Part shown: piece by piece, positions 55,072 through 62,692 of the stretch | How the letters are laid out: the number at the start of each line of letters is the position of its first letter | How positions within the stretch are numbered: the first letter of the stretch is position 1 | Assembly (NCBI GenBank): GCA_963827705.1 | Contig: CAWHBN010000005.1 | Span: 74,623-138,622 of the forward strand | Origin: JACDAN01 sp963827705 | GTDB taxonomy: Bacteria; Actinomycetota; Thermoleophilia; Gaiellales; Gaiellaceae | Reading direction: 5' to 3' | DNA: 64,000 nucleotides | The notes under the pieces: model-generated | Database searches by the model: none | What the model was told of the DNA's origin: nothing | Seen by the model: the letters and a program-made list of their open reading frames with translations, nothing else | Position numbers and translations under genes: made by a program

Positions 55072-56906
55072 GTGGCGATGGACGTCTTCGAGGGGCTGAA
55101 CCCGCAGCAGCGCGCGGCGGTCGAGGCCGTGCGCGGCCCGGTCTGCATCCTCGCCGGCGCCGGCTCGGGCAAGACGACGACGATCACGCGCCGGATCGCG
55201 AACCAGGTGCTGACCGGCGCCTTCGAGCCGTCGGAGATCCTGGCCGTGACCTTCACGGACAAGGCCGCGGGAGTCATGCGCGAGCGGCTGGCCGGGCTCG
55301 GCGTCCGCGGCGTCGTCGCGCGGACGTTCCACTCGGCGGCGCTGGCGCAGCTCCGCTTCTTCGCCGGCGACCGGATCGGCCAGATCCTGCCGTCGAAGGC
55401 GCTGACGCTCCAGCCGATCCGGCGCTCGCTCCCGCCGCCGTTCAAGTTCCGCGCGCTCGGCGATCTCGCGCAGGAGATCGAGTGGGCGAAGAACCGGCGC
55501 CTGACGCCGGACACGTATCTCGAGGGGCTGGGGTCGCATGCGCCGCCGATCGCGGAGGACCTGATGCAGAGCGTCTTCCGGCGCTACGAGCAGCAGAAGG
55601 AGCGGCAGGGCCGGATCGACTTCGAGGATCTGCTCGAGCTCGCGATCCGGCTCTACGACGAGGACGCCGAGGCCGCGCGGATCTTCCGCCAGCGCTACCG
55701 GGCGTTCACGGTGGACGAGTACCAGGACGTGAACCTGCTCCAGCAGACGCTGCTCGAGCGCTGGCTGGGCGACCGGGACGAGCTGTGCGTCGTCGGCGAC
55801 GACTACCAGTCGATCTACTCGTTCACGGGCGCGACGCCGGAGTACCTGCTGCGCGCGCGGGGCCAGGTGTTCCGGCTGGAGGAGAACTACCGCTCGACGC
55901 CGGAGATCCTCGAGCTCGCGAACCGGCTGGTGCCGAAGCTCGGCGGCGCGGAGAAGGTGCTGCGGGCGACGCGGCCGGCGGGCGAGGCGCCGGTGCTGCG
56001 GGCGTGCGAGGACGCGGAGGCGGAGGTCGCGTCGATCGTCGGCAACATCAGGACGTTCCACCGGGAGGGCGTGCCGTACGAGGAGATGGCGGTGCTGTAC
56101 CGGATCAACTCGCGGTCGGAGGACTTCGAGGAGGCGCTCTCGGAGGCGGGGATCCCGTACCAGGTGCGCGGCGGCGCGTTCCTGGCGAGGCCGGCGGCGC
56201 GAGGGATGCTGCGGGCGCTGCGAGGGTCGGGCGACCGGCCGGTCGGAATCGTCGCGGAGGTCGCGCGAGCGCAGGGCCTGGCGGAGGTCGTGCCGGACGG
56301 CGTCGGCGAGGAGGAGCAGACGCGCCAGGGCGACCTCGCGCGCTTCGTCCGCCTGGCGGAGGAGTTCGGCGAGGGCACGGTGGCGGAGTTCCTGGCCGAT
56401 CTCCAGAGCCGCTTCGGCGAGGAGGCGTCAGGCCGAGGCGTCAACCTGCTGACGTACCACCGAGCGAAGGGCCTGGAGTTCGAGGTCGTCTTCCTCCCGC
56501 GGCTGGAGGAGGGCGAGCTGCCGTTCAAGCGCGCGAAGCTCGGCGAGGCGCTGGCGGAGGAGCGCCGCCTGCTCTACGTCGGGATGACGAGAGCGAAGCG
56601 CTACCTGGAGATCACGTGGTCAGGCGAGCCGAGCCGCTTCCTGCACGAGCTGGGCGTCGAGGCGCCGGAGCGAGTCGCGGCCGACGACCCGGTCGATGAA
56701 GGCGCTGAAGGCGTGGCGCCTGGAGCGAGCGCGAAAGGACGAAGTGCCGGCGTTCGTCGTCTTCCACGACAAGACGCTGGAAGAGATCGCCCGCCAGACG
56801 CCCGACGGAGCTCTGGCAGCTCGCGAAGGTCTCAGGCGTCGGCCCGGCGAAGCTCGAGCGCTACGGCGACGAGGTGCTCGGGGCTCTAGCCGGCCGGCAG
56901 AGCTGA
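55072..56906 (+). CDS. UvrD/PcrA-like helicase with HRDC-like C-terminus (two frame breaks)
   Basis: This SF1A DNA helicase is about 611 residues. It has GLNPQQRAAVEAVRG, Walker A AGAGSGKTTTITRRI, VDEYQDVNLLQ, GDDYQSIYSFTGA, LTYHRAKGLEFEVVFLPRL and YVGMTRAKRYLEIT, followed by an HRDC-type segment ELWQLAKVSGVGPAKLERYG. Extra bases near 56695 and 56803 interrupt the C-terminal part. The GTG at 55072 is 7 nt after TAAGCT; the ATG at 55078 is the alternative. Toxin-antitoxin genes and a relic of this 3' end follow. Confidence 0.9.
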
Positions 56907-56915
56907 TGCGCCGAG

Positions 56916-57233
56916 ATGAGACGAGTCGAGCTCGCGCGCCACGCGGTTCGCGATCTGCGGAGAATCACGGGCGCAAGCGATCGCGAGCAAGTGCGCGCGG
57001 CATTGGCCCAGGGCCTCGCGGCCGACCCGCCGCCCGAGAATCTCGACGTTAAACAGCTGAGAGGCCGCCCGCCATGGCTTCGGCTGCGAGTCGGCAACTG
57101 GCGGATCGTTTATCGACCACTCACCCAAGAAGAGCTCTCACGGCTCGGCGGTAACGAGGCCGAGGGGTACCTCGTCGCACGGATCGTCAACAGACGCGAC
57201 CTAGAGCGATCGCTGCGAACTCTCGAGCTCTAG
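56916..57233 (+). CDS. RelE/ParE-family toxin
   Basis: This 105-residue RelE-fold protein contains VELARHAVRDLRRITGASDR, then VKQLRGRPPWLRLRVGNWRI and VYRPL, ending with ARIVNRRDLERSL. Such toxins cut mRNA on ribosomes or inhibit gyrase. It begins 10 bp after the uvrD stop. Its antitoxin partner is downstream on the opposite strand with overlapping stops, an unusual convergent layout. Confidence 0.85.
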   Translation: MRRVELARHAVRDLRRITGASDREQVRAALAQGLAADPPPENLDVKQLRGRPPWLRLRVGNWRIVYRPLTQEELSRLGGNEAEGYLVARIVNRRDLERSLRTLEL

Positions 57234-57493
57234 GCCGACTTCCGGCCCTTGATCGCTTCGTCGAGCGGCTGTGTCTGGCTCGAGGCGAGCTCTTCGTCGG
57301 CTGCCTGCATCGACGCGACGAACGCGGGGGCGTTCGTCAGTACGAAGTCCTCGAGCTGCGCCTCGTCGATCGGCAGCATTAGCACCACGGGCCGGCCGCG
57401 ATCGGTGACGACGGTTGGCTCTCCTGTCTCTCGAATCTCTCGGACGACAGCGCTGAGGGAACGCCCGAGCTCGCGTATTCCGATCGATGGCAT
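57230..57493 (-). CDS. Phd/YefM-family antitoxin
   Basis: This 87-residue Phd/YefM-like protein begins MPSIGIRELGRSLSAVVREI and continues TGEPTVVTDRGRPVVLMLPI, the typical DNA-binding half. The C-terminal half would wrap the toxin. It is transcribed toward the RelE toxin and overlaps it by four bases at the stop. A palindrome with TGTACA ends lies 11 bp upstream. Confidence 0.88.
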   Translation of the reverse strand: MPSIGIRELGRSLSAVVREIRETGEPTVVTDRGRPVVLMLPIDEAQLEDFVLTNAPAFVASMQAADEELASSQTQPLDEAIKGRKSA

Positions 57494-57503
57494 CCAAGAT
57501 CAT

Positions 57504-57525
57504 TGTACAGACGAACGTCTGTACA
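57504..57525. promoter_or_regulatory. Palindromic operator of the Phd/YefM antitoxin
   Basis: Perfect 10-bp arms, TGTACAGACG and CGTCTGTACA, are separated by AA. TGTACA is the core hexamer of known YefM operators. It lies directly upstream of the antitoxin start and in the most AT-rich stretch of the neighbourhood. Confidence 0.75.
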
Positions 57526-57572
57526 TACGGATTAGCACGTCCAGGGCGCTCCAGCCAGGCAAGACGCCGCGA

Positions 57573-57679
57573 GAGCTCTGGCAGCTTGCGAAGGTCTCGT
57601 GCATCGGCCCGGCGAAGCTCGATCGCCAGGCGACGATGTGCTCGGCGCCTTCGAAGTCACACCAGCTCAGCCCGCTTGA
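57573..57679 (+). pseudogene. Relic of a UvrD-like helicase 3' end
   Basis: The reading frame ELWQLAKVSCIGPAKLDR, then GDDVLGAFEVTPAQPA and TGA (after restoring one missing base), matches the C-terminus of the uvrD gene at 56808-56906. Over 78 bp I count about nine substitutions and one gap. The relic is in the same orientation, 770 bp downstream, and its last bases run into the 3' end of vapC. Confidence 0.75.
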
Positions 57680-58067
57680 CCGCCGCGGCAAGGCGCTGGT
57701 CGGCGGTCACGAGGACCGCGTCCTCGGCGTCGGCCAGCACTACGTAGCAGGCGTCGTAGACGCTGAGACCCTTTCCGACCGCAATGGTCAAGGCGGCGGG
57801 CACGATTGTCGCCAAGTCCCGAACGTGATGCGGGAGACGTAGGGCGAGATCCAGCCGTTGCGACGCCCCGTCGCGGGAAAGCCGGCCGGCCCGCACATAT
57901 CCGGCCAAAGCATTTCCGACTTCGGCGAAGACGAGGCTAGGGACGCTCACCTCGACTTCGCGAACAGCTCGTGCCATCCACTGCGTCGCCGCTTCATCAC
58001 CGTCGGCGAGCGCACGGACGAACACGCTCGCGTCAAAGATCGCCCGTAATCCGCCGATCTCGCTCAT
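57657..58067 (-). CDS. vapC: VapC-family PIN-domain toxin
   Basis: This 136-residue PIN ribonuclease has acidic catalytic residues in IFDASVFVRALADGDEAA, SLVFAEVGNALAGYVRAG, SVYDACYVVLAD and VTADQRLAAA. Such toxins cut tRNA or rRNA. It overlaps the antitoxin gene by 35 bp, antitoxin first. Confidence 0.9.
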   Translation of the reverse strand: MSEIGGLRAIFDASVFVRALADGDEAATQWMARAVREVEVSVPSLVFAEVGNALAGYVRAGRLSRDGASQRLDLALRLPHHVRDLATIVPAALTIAVGKGLSVYDACYVVLADAEDAVLVTADQRLAAAVKRAELV

Positions 58068-58299
58068 CCCGGCCTGCTCGGATCATTTCCTCAGGAGACG
58101 GAGCGTCGGGCGGCGCAAGCCATTCGCGACGGAACTCCTCGAGTTGGCGCAGGAGCTCTTCACGATCGCTGTGCCGCTCGTCGTACTCCTTGAGTGCCTC
58201 CACGACCTCGGCATTCAGGGAGCGGCCGTTCGCCCGCGCGCGCCGCTTGAGCGTGCTCACGACCGGGGCTGGAACGTTCCGGATGTTGAGTGTCGGCAT
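58033..58299 (-). CDS. vapB: VapB/FitA-like ribbon-helix-helix antitoxin
   Basis: This 88-residue antitoxin has an N-terminal ribbon-helix-helix (LNIRNVPAPVVSTLKRRARA, then NGRSLNAEVVEAL) and a charged C-terminal toxin-binding tail. The ATG at 58299 is 7 nt after TAGCGT, so I prefer it to the ATG three codons upstream. Confidence 0.88.
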   Translation of the reverse strand: MPTLNIRNVPAPVVSTLKRRARANGRSLNAEVVEALKEYDERHSDREELLRQLEEFRREWLAPPDAPSPEEMIRAGRDERDRRITGDL

Positions 58300-58329
58300 C
58301 CCACTCACGCTAGCAAAGTGATAGCACGG

Positions 58330-58651
58330 TCAGGGCAGCTCCTCGGCCAGCTCGCAGGCGAGCCGCCAGACGATCGTCTCGGCGAACCGACCATGCCAGC
58401 CGTTCAGCTCGATGTCGCGCAGCGCGTCCTCGGCGAAGGGGCGTTCCTCCATGCGAGCTTGGACGAGAGCGGCCTTGACCGCCTCCCCGCTCTCCATCCA
58501 GACCCAGTCCGTCGTCCGCTTGACGAGCGCCCGCGGCGGCTTGCGCCCCTGCTTGATCTCCATCGCGAGGTCGAGCAGGCAAAGCGGGCAGGTCGGAACG
58601 TCGCTCGAGGTCCAGCTCGTGCGCCAGCTCGATGACGGGTAGCGCGACCAC
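58330..58651 (-). CDS. Small CxxC protein of unknown function (one frame break)
   Basis: The protein has about 106 residues. It begins VVALPVIELAHELDLE and, after removing one base near 58603, continues DVPTCPLCLLDLAMEIKQGR. A CxxC pair suggests a zinc knuckle or redox site; the rest is helical and charged, ending WRLACELAEELP. No family recognised. It is divergent from the cupin gene. Confidence 0.5.
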
Positions 58652-58731
58652 ATCTCTATTGAGCCGGGAGAAAACGCACTCAGGTGTGCCGCGTCTGTGA
58701 CGATTCCGTGCCTTCCAGGAGAGGAGCAGAG

Positions 58732-59278
58732 ATGGTCGAGGAAGCACGACTCGAACAGCAGCGCCGGCGGCCTCACGCCGGTGACCGAGGGCTGGTTCGT
58801 CGTCAACGTCCGGGACGGGGCGTGGGTCACGAACGACACGCTCGGAGACGTGTTCATCATCGAGGGCGACGACGCACCGTTTCCCGACATCGGCTACAGC
58901 CTGGCCGTGCTCCAGCCGGGACAGGCGAGCAGGTACCACCGTGAGGCGAACCAGGAGGACTTCCTCGTGCTCGCCGGCGAGTGCCTGCTGCTGATCGAGG
59001 GCGAGGAGCGGCCGCTCCAGGCGTGGGACTTCGTGCACTGCCCGCCGAACACCGACCACGCCTTCGTCGGGGCGGGCGACGGCCCGTGCGTCATCTTCAT
59101 GGCGGGCGCGCGCAAGGGGTGGCCCGAGAAGGGGATCGTCTACCCGCGCTCAGAGCTTGCGCTCCGCCATGGCGCGGGCGTCGAGGAGGAGACGACACAG
59201 CCGGCGGAGGCGTACGCCGGGCTCCCGAAGTGGCAACCGGGGCAGCCGGACGACTGGAACGGCCTGCCATGGGGCTAA
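58732..59278 (+). CDS. Cupin-domain protein (one frame break)
   Basis: This cupin-fold protein of about 181 residues has SLAVLQPGQASRYHREANQE and VHCPPNTDHAFVGAGDGPC, the two metal-site segments. The start MVEEARLEQ is separated from SAGGLTPVTEGWFVVNVRDG by one extra C at 58759. AGGAGAGGAG precedes the ATG. Substrate unknown. Confidence 0.82.
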
Positions 59279-59290
59279 GATATCCAGGAC

Positions 59291-59518
59291 ATGGCCAAGC
59301 AGATATCCAAGCCGGACAAGACTTCTTTGGTCATCGATCGCGAGAAGGTCGCGCGGGTCAAGGAGATCCTGGGGACGACGACCCTCGCCGAGACCGTGGA
59401 CGCCGCGCTCGAGGACGTCATCAACCACGAGCGCCGAATGAGCCTGCTCGAACGGATCAAGCGCGACGGCGGCGTGGGCCCCGGTCCTGACGAGCTCCAG
59501 CGACTCCGCGAGCCGTAG
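59291..59518 (+). CDS. VapB-like antitoxin
   Basis: This 75-residue protein, KTSLVIDREKVARVKEILG then TTTLAETVDAALEDVI, has an Arc/ribbon-helix-helix-like fold typical of VapB partners. It directly precedes the PIN-domain gene; its stop is followed at once by the toxin GTG. Direct repeats AGATATCCA flank its start and could be an operator. Confidence 0.8.
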   Translation: MAKQISKPDKTSLVIDREKVARVKEILGTTTLAETVDAALEDVINHERRMSLLERIKRDGGVGPGPDELQRLREP

Positions 59519-59926
59519 GTGCCGCTTTATCTGGCCGATACGAGCGCCTGGCACCGCAGCGGCGCGGCCTTCGACTTCTGGTCGGACGTCGTGGCAAGGG
59601 GCGACCTGGCGGTCTGCGTTCCCGTGGTCCTCGAGCTCGGGTACTCGGCGCGGGGCGCGCGAGACTTCGCGTCCCTCCAGGATCAACTCGCAGGGCTTCC
59701 CCGGCTTCCGCTCGACGACGAGGCAAGCGCCGCCGCGTCAGAGACGCAATCCGCGCTCGTCGAACGAGCCCAGCACCGAGGGCCACGGCCGATGGATCTG
59801 CTCATCGCGGCGATCGCGCGGGTCCATGGCGCGATCCTCCTTCACTACGACCGCCACTTCGACGCAATCGCCCGTGTTACCGGCCAGCCCATGGAGTGGC
59901 TCGCCCGCCGCGGCAGCCTCGACTAG
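59519..59926 (+). CDS. VapC-family PIN-domain toxin, second module
   Basis: This 135-residue PIN domain starts VPLYLADTSAWHRSG with the first catalytic Asp. It continues VVLELGYSARGARDF with the Glu, RPMDLLIAAIARVHG and LLHYDRHFDAIARVTGQ. The GTG start abuts the antitoxin stop. It is convergent with hicB. Confidence 0.88.
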   Translation: MPLYLADTSAWHRSGAAFDFWSDVVARGDLAVCVPVVLELGYSARGARDFASLQDQLAGLPRLPLDDEASAAASETQSALVERAQHRGPRPMDLLIAAIARVHGAILLHYDRHFDAIARVTGQPMEWLARRGSLD

Positions 59927-59929
59927 GGA

Positions 59930-60323
59930 CTACTTTGCTTCGCCCGAAACCAGCTGTTGCACCCGCTGGTGCGAGAGCCCGAGCAGCTCGCCGGCATCGC
60001 GCACCCCTAGGCCCAGCCGCTCGACCAGTAGCTCTGCCGCAGCAGTTGTCGCGCGCTGCGCCTGCTCTCGACCCTGCTCCGCACGAAGCCGGGCGGCACT
60101 GCTGCGCTGGATCGCCTGCCGTGCGTCACCGGGGAGGCGAATCTCCTCCTCCAAGCTCGGCAGTCTCCGCATCGTCGACCCAGAGGCTGAGCGCTTCGCG
60201 GATCCGACGCCGCACCTCGTTGAGCGTTCTTCCGTAGGTATGACAGCCGCGCAGCCCAGGGACTCTGGCGATCCACGCTCCAGTCTCGTCGCGCTCGATT
60301 ACGACGCGATAGGCCTCACTCAT
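59930..60323 (-). CDS. hicB: HicB-family antitoxin with C-terminal helix-turn-helix (one frame break)
   Basis: This antitoxin of about 130 residues has an N-terminal RNase-H-like fold with YRVVIERDETGAWIARVPGL and GCHTYGRTLNEVRRRIREAL, and a C-terminal DNA-binding part with LGVRDAGELLGLSHQRVQQL. They are in different frames because of one extra base at 60153-60154. It is downstream of hicA with an 8-bp overlap. Confidence 0.82.
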
Positions 60324-60547
60324 CGAGCCACCTCTTCCCTAGGCACGGTTCGAGGTCGCGCATAATCGCGCGGAGTGTTCCGGGTGGGAGATCGCGGCCT
60401 CGATGAACCGGAACGGTGGTCTGGCACTGATCGCAGCGGACGCGGACATGAGAGCCGCGCTGCCGAACGATCTCGCACCTGCGGCGACGAAGAATGCGGA
60501 GCACCTGCCTTCCGGTCAGACCACCAGCGTGGCAAGCCGCCGAGCAT
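60316..60547 (-). CDS. hicA: HicA-family mRNA interferase toxin (one frame break)
   Basis: HicA is a small dsRBD-like toxin. The core LTGRQVLRILRRRRCEIVRQ then GSHVRVRCDQCQTTVPVHRG has the essential His and Gly; a CDQC pair and a further Cys are unusual for generic HicA. The ATG at 60547 lies 6 nt after TACACT, so it is probably the leaderless start; one extra base near 60529 then joins MLGGLPR to the core. Confidence 0.8.
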
Positions 60548-60549
60548 CT

Positions 60550-60565
60550 GTCTAGTGTACTAGAC
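60550..60565. promoter_or_regulatory. Operator candidate for hicAB
   Basis: Perfect 7-bp arms, GTCTAGT and ACTAGAC, are separated by GT. The palindrome contains the TACACT -10 box, so binding of HicB would block transcription. Confidence 0.6.
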
Positions 60566-60590
60566 GGACACGCCGGCTTCGGCGTCCTCC

Positions 60591-60796
60591 ACGAACCGGC
60601 AGAGCGCGTTCGCGAGCCGCATCTGCTCCACCGTGCGGCAGTTCGCGTCCAGCAGTCGCGGGCTCGCGACAAGGTACGCGAGGCACTTCGCTCTCGAGAT
60701 CGCGACGTTGAGGCGGTTGCGCGAGAACAGGAAGTCCAGGCCTCGCGGGACATCTTCGCCGCTCGAGCTCGCCATCGAGTAGAAGACGACCGGGGC
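60591..60796 (-). pseudogene. Orphan copy of a helicase 3' end
   Basis: These 206 bp match 62730-62935 without gaps, with 13 substitutions (about 94% identity). All 13 are synonymous: both copies encode the same roughly 68 residues, including SRNRLNVAISRAKCLAYLVA and RTVEQMRLANALCRFVE. Identity ends sharply on both sides. The rest of the helicase gene is absent here; instead the NERD-helicase gene precedes it. Confidence 0.9.
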
Positions 60797-60831
60797 GTGC
60801 CAACTGGTAGGCGAGCTCTTCGAGTTGAGCG

Positions 60832-62658
60832 TTACCGCCGGCCGCGAGCTTCGACGAAGTCGGGCCAGGCGCGGCCAAAAGCGGCCAGGTGTTCGGCGGA
60901 GCTGACTACGGTGAGATAACTCCCGGCAGCGTGCGCTTTAAGTCGCGTGAGTGCCGCGTACGCAACCCGATTCGATTGCGGTGTGTCGCGGCCCGAGAGG
61001 ACGACGACAAGCGCGCGCCCCTCCCACCCTTTGAAGCTGTGGATTGTTGTCGCTTTGACGCGTTCTGAGCCCTTGAAAAATGTCAGCTTCTGACGACGAC
61101 GCGTCTGCTCATGCGGCGAGAACGTATCGAGAACGCGGATGTTCTTTGCCCGGAGCAGTTCGGCGATGTCATGTCCTCGCTCGACGCGATCAGACAGAAC
61201 GACAACGTCGGCGAAGGCCAGAGGTGAGCCGCCGGCTCCGTTCGAAGACGCCACTAAAGAGATCACCTCCTCGGCGCACCGCTCAGTTATCTCCTCGTCT
61301 CGAACCTGTACCCACCTCAACGCGCAGGCGTCGACTGTCAGCTCTTGCTGGGGATCCTCCTCCGGAGCGCGCTCGTTCGCCAGCTGAGCGGCAACGAATC
61401 GCTTGACCAGCCTCGTCAGCTGCACGGGCATCCGATAGCTCACATTCAGCTCGGTCCATTGACCGCCAAAGCCAGCCCCAACCATGCTCTGCTCAGTCCA
61501 GTCAACTGGACCGGCCATAGATGTCCTGAGCCCGGTCCGCCATCAGGACCGCTTCACCGCCAGGTCGCAACGCTAACCGCAGTGCTTGCCACCACGAACG
61601 TCGCATATCCTGCGCCTCGTCCACCAGGATCGCGTCGTACTTCTGCCCCTGGAAGGCGGCTGACTTCAAGCGTTTCGATCACTGCCTGAGGCAGCGCCTG
61701 ATCCAGAACCGAATCCTCATCTTCGTCTCGGTCGCGCCAAAGAGCGCGATATTCCTCGTGACGCCCGGCTTCGATCATGACGGACTTACACCACTGATGA
61801 AAGGCAGCCACGTAACGCGCCTCGTGTCGCACCCAAACTGACGGGCGAGGTCCTTGAGATAGTTGATGAGAGTCGTGTTGTAGACGACAACGAGGACTTC
61901 GCGACCCTCCACGTTGGAGCTGGGCGGCGCGCCCCGCGAGGGCGATCGACTTACCCGTTCCCGCGGGTCCCCGGACTTGGCGGTATCCAACTCGTCGTCC
62001 GGCCCTCAATGAGCCGACGCTGGATCGCTGTGAGCGCTGGCAGTCGACGTTGCTCGATGCTGAACTCGGGTTCGACCAGCCAGTGACGGAGATCCTCGGC
62101 AATTGTCTCATCCATTGCCGATGTAGATTCCAAGGCCACCAGCCGGGAAAACGAGGTCGATCGAGTCGCTTTCAAGGGTCTCTTTTCCAATGATCCGAAG
62201 AAACGACTCGTCCGGCGTCATGCTTGACAATCCGCCGATACGTCTCCCGAGCCATAGACCGCAGCAACAGCTCCTCGGCGAACGGAAAAATAAGACCTCC
62301 GGTGACGGCAGGAAGAGCGGCAGCGCGGCGAAGTCCCGCACAGTAAAGATTGGCATCTCGTTCCGGTAGAGCTCCACCTTGCTCAGCGCCTGGGAGCAAC
62401 GGCGAGCCTTTGGTTCGACGGTGTCCTTGACTTCGAAGACTGCAATCCCGACCCGCGGGTTAAAGGAGAACGAAGTCGGGTCTACGCTCGTTGAGATGAG
62501 GCTGAAGATAGACTCCCACGGCGCCGCGAGATGCCGAAGGAAGAAGTCTCGGACGACAATCTCGCCTTCCGTCAGTTTTGCGCCAAGCCGCTCTGCTCCT
62601 CGAACGGAGGCTCGATGTAGGGAAGCGTCCCCCCGCTGGGGTTTCGGACCACAGACAT
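60832..62658 (-). pseudogene. NERD nuclease-like plus SF1 helicase gene, heavily frame-broken
   Basis: Read across about eight or more frame breaks, the gene encodes a NERD-like N-terminus (SFSFNPRVGIAVFEVKD). A helicase follows with Walker A GPAGTGKSIALAGRAAQL, VVVYNTTLINYLKDLARQ, AFHQWCKSVMIEAG, Walker B DAILVDEAQDM, and a C-terminal half with ATTIHSFKGWEGRALVVVLS. The density of breaks between 62215 and 61520 is much higher than elsewhere, so true decay is possible. The start is the ATG at 62658. It is likely an accessory, possibly defence-related, enzyme. Confidence 0.7.
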
Positions 62659-62692
62659 GCCGCTGTCTCATCGGCAGAGTTGCACGGATCCC

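Noticed and set aside
60320..60547. 75-codon ORF starting at 60547 as an independent gene
   Set aside because: It has the same start as hicA but continues out of frame. Its start codon and promoter are assigned to hicA with one base correction.
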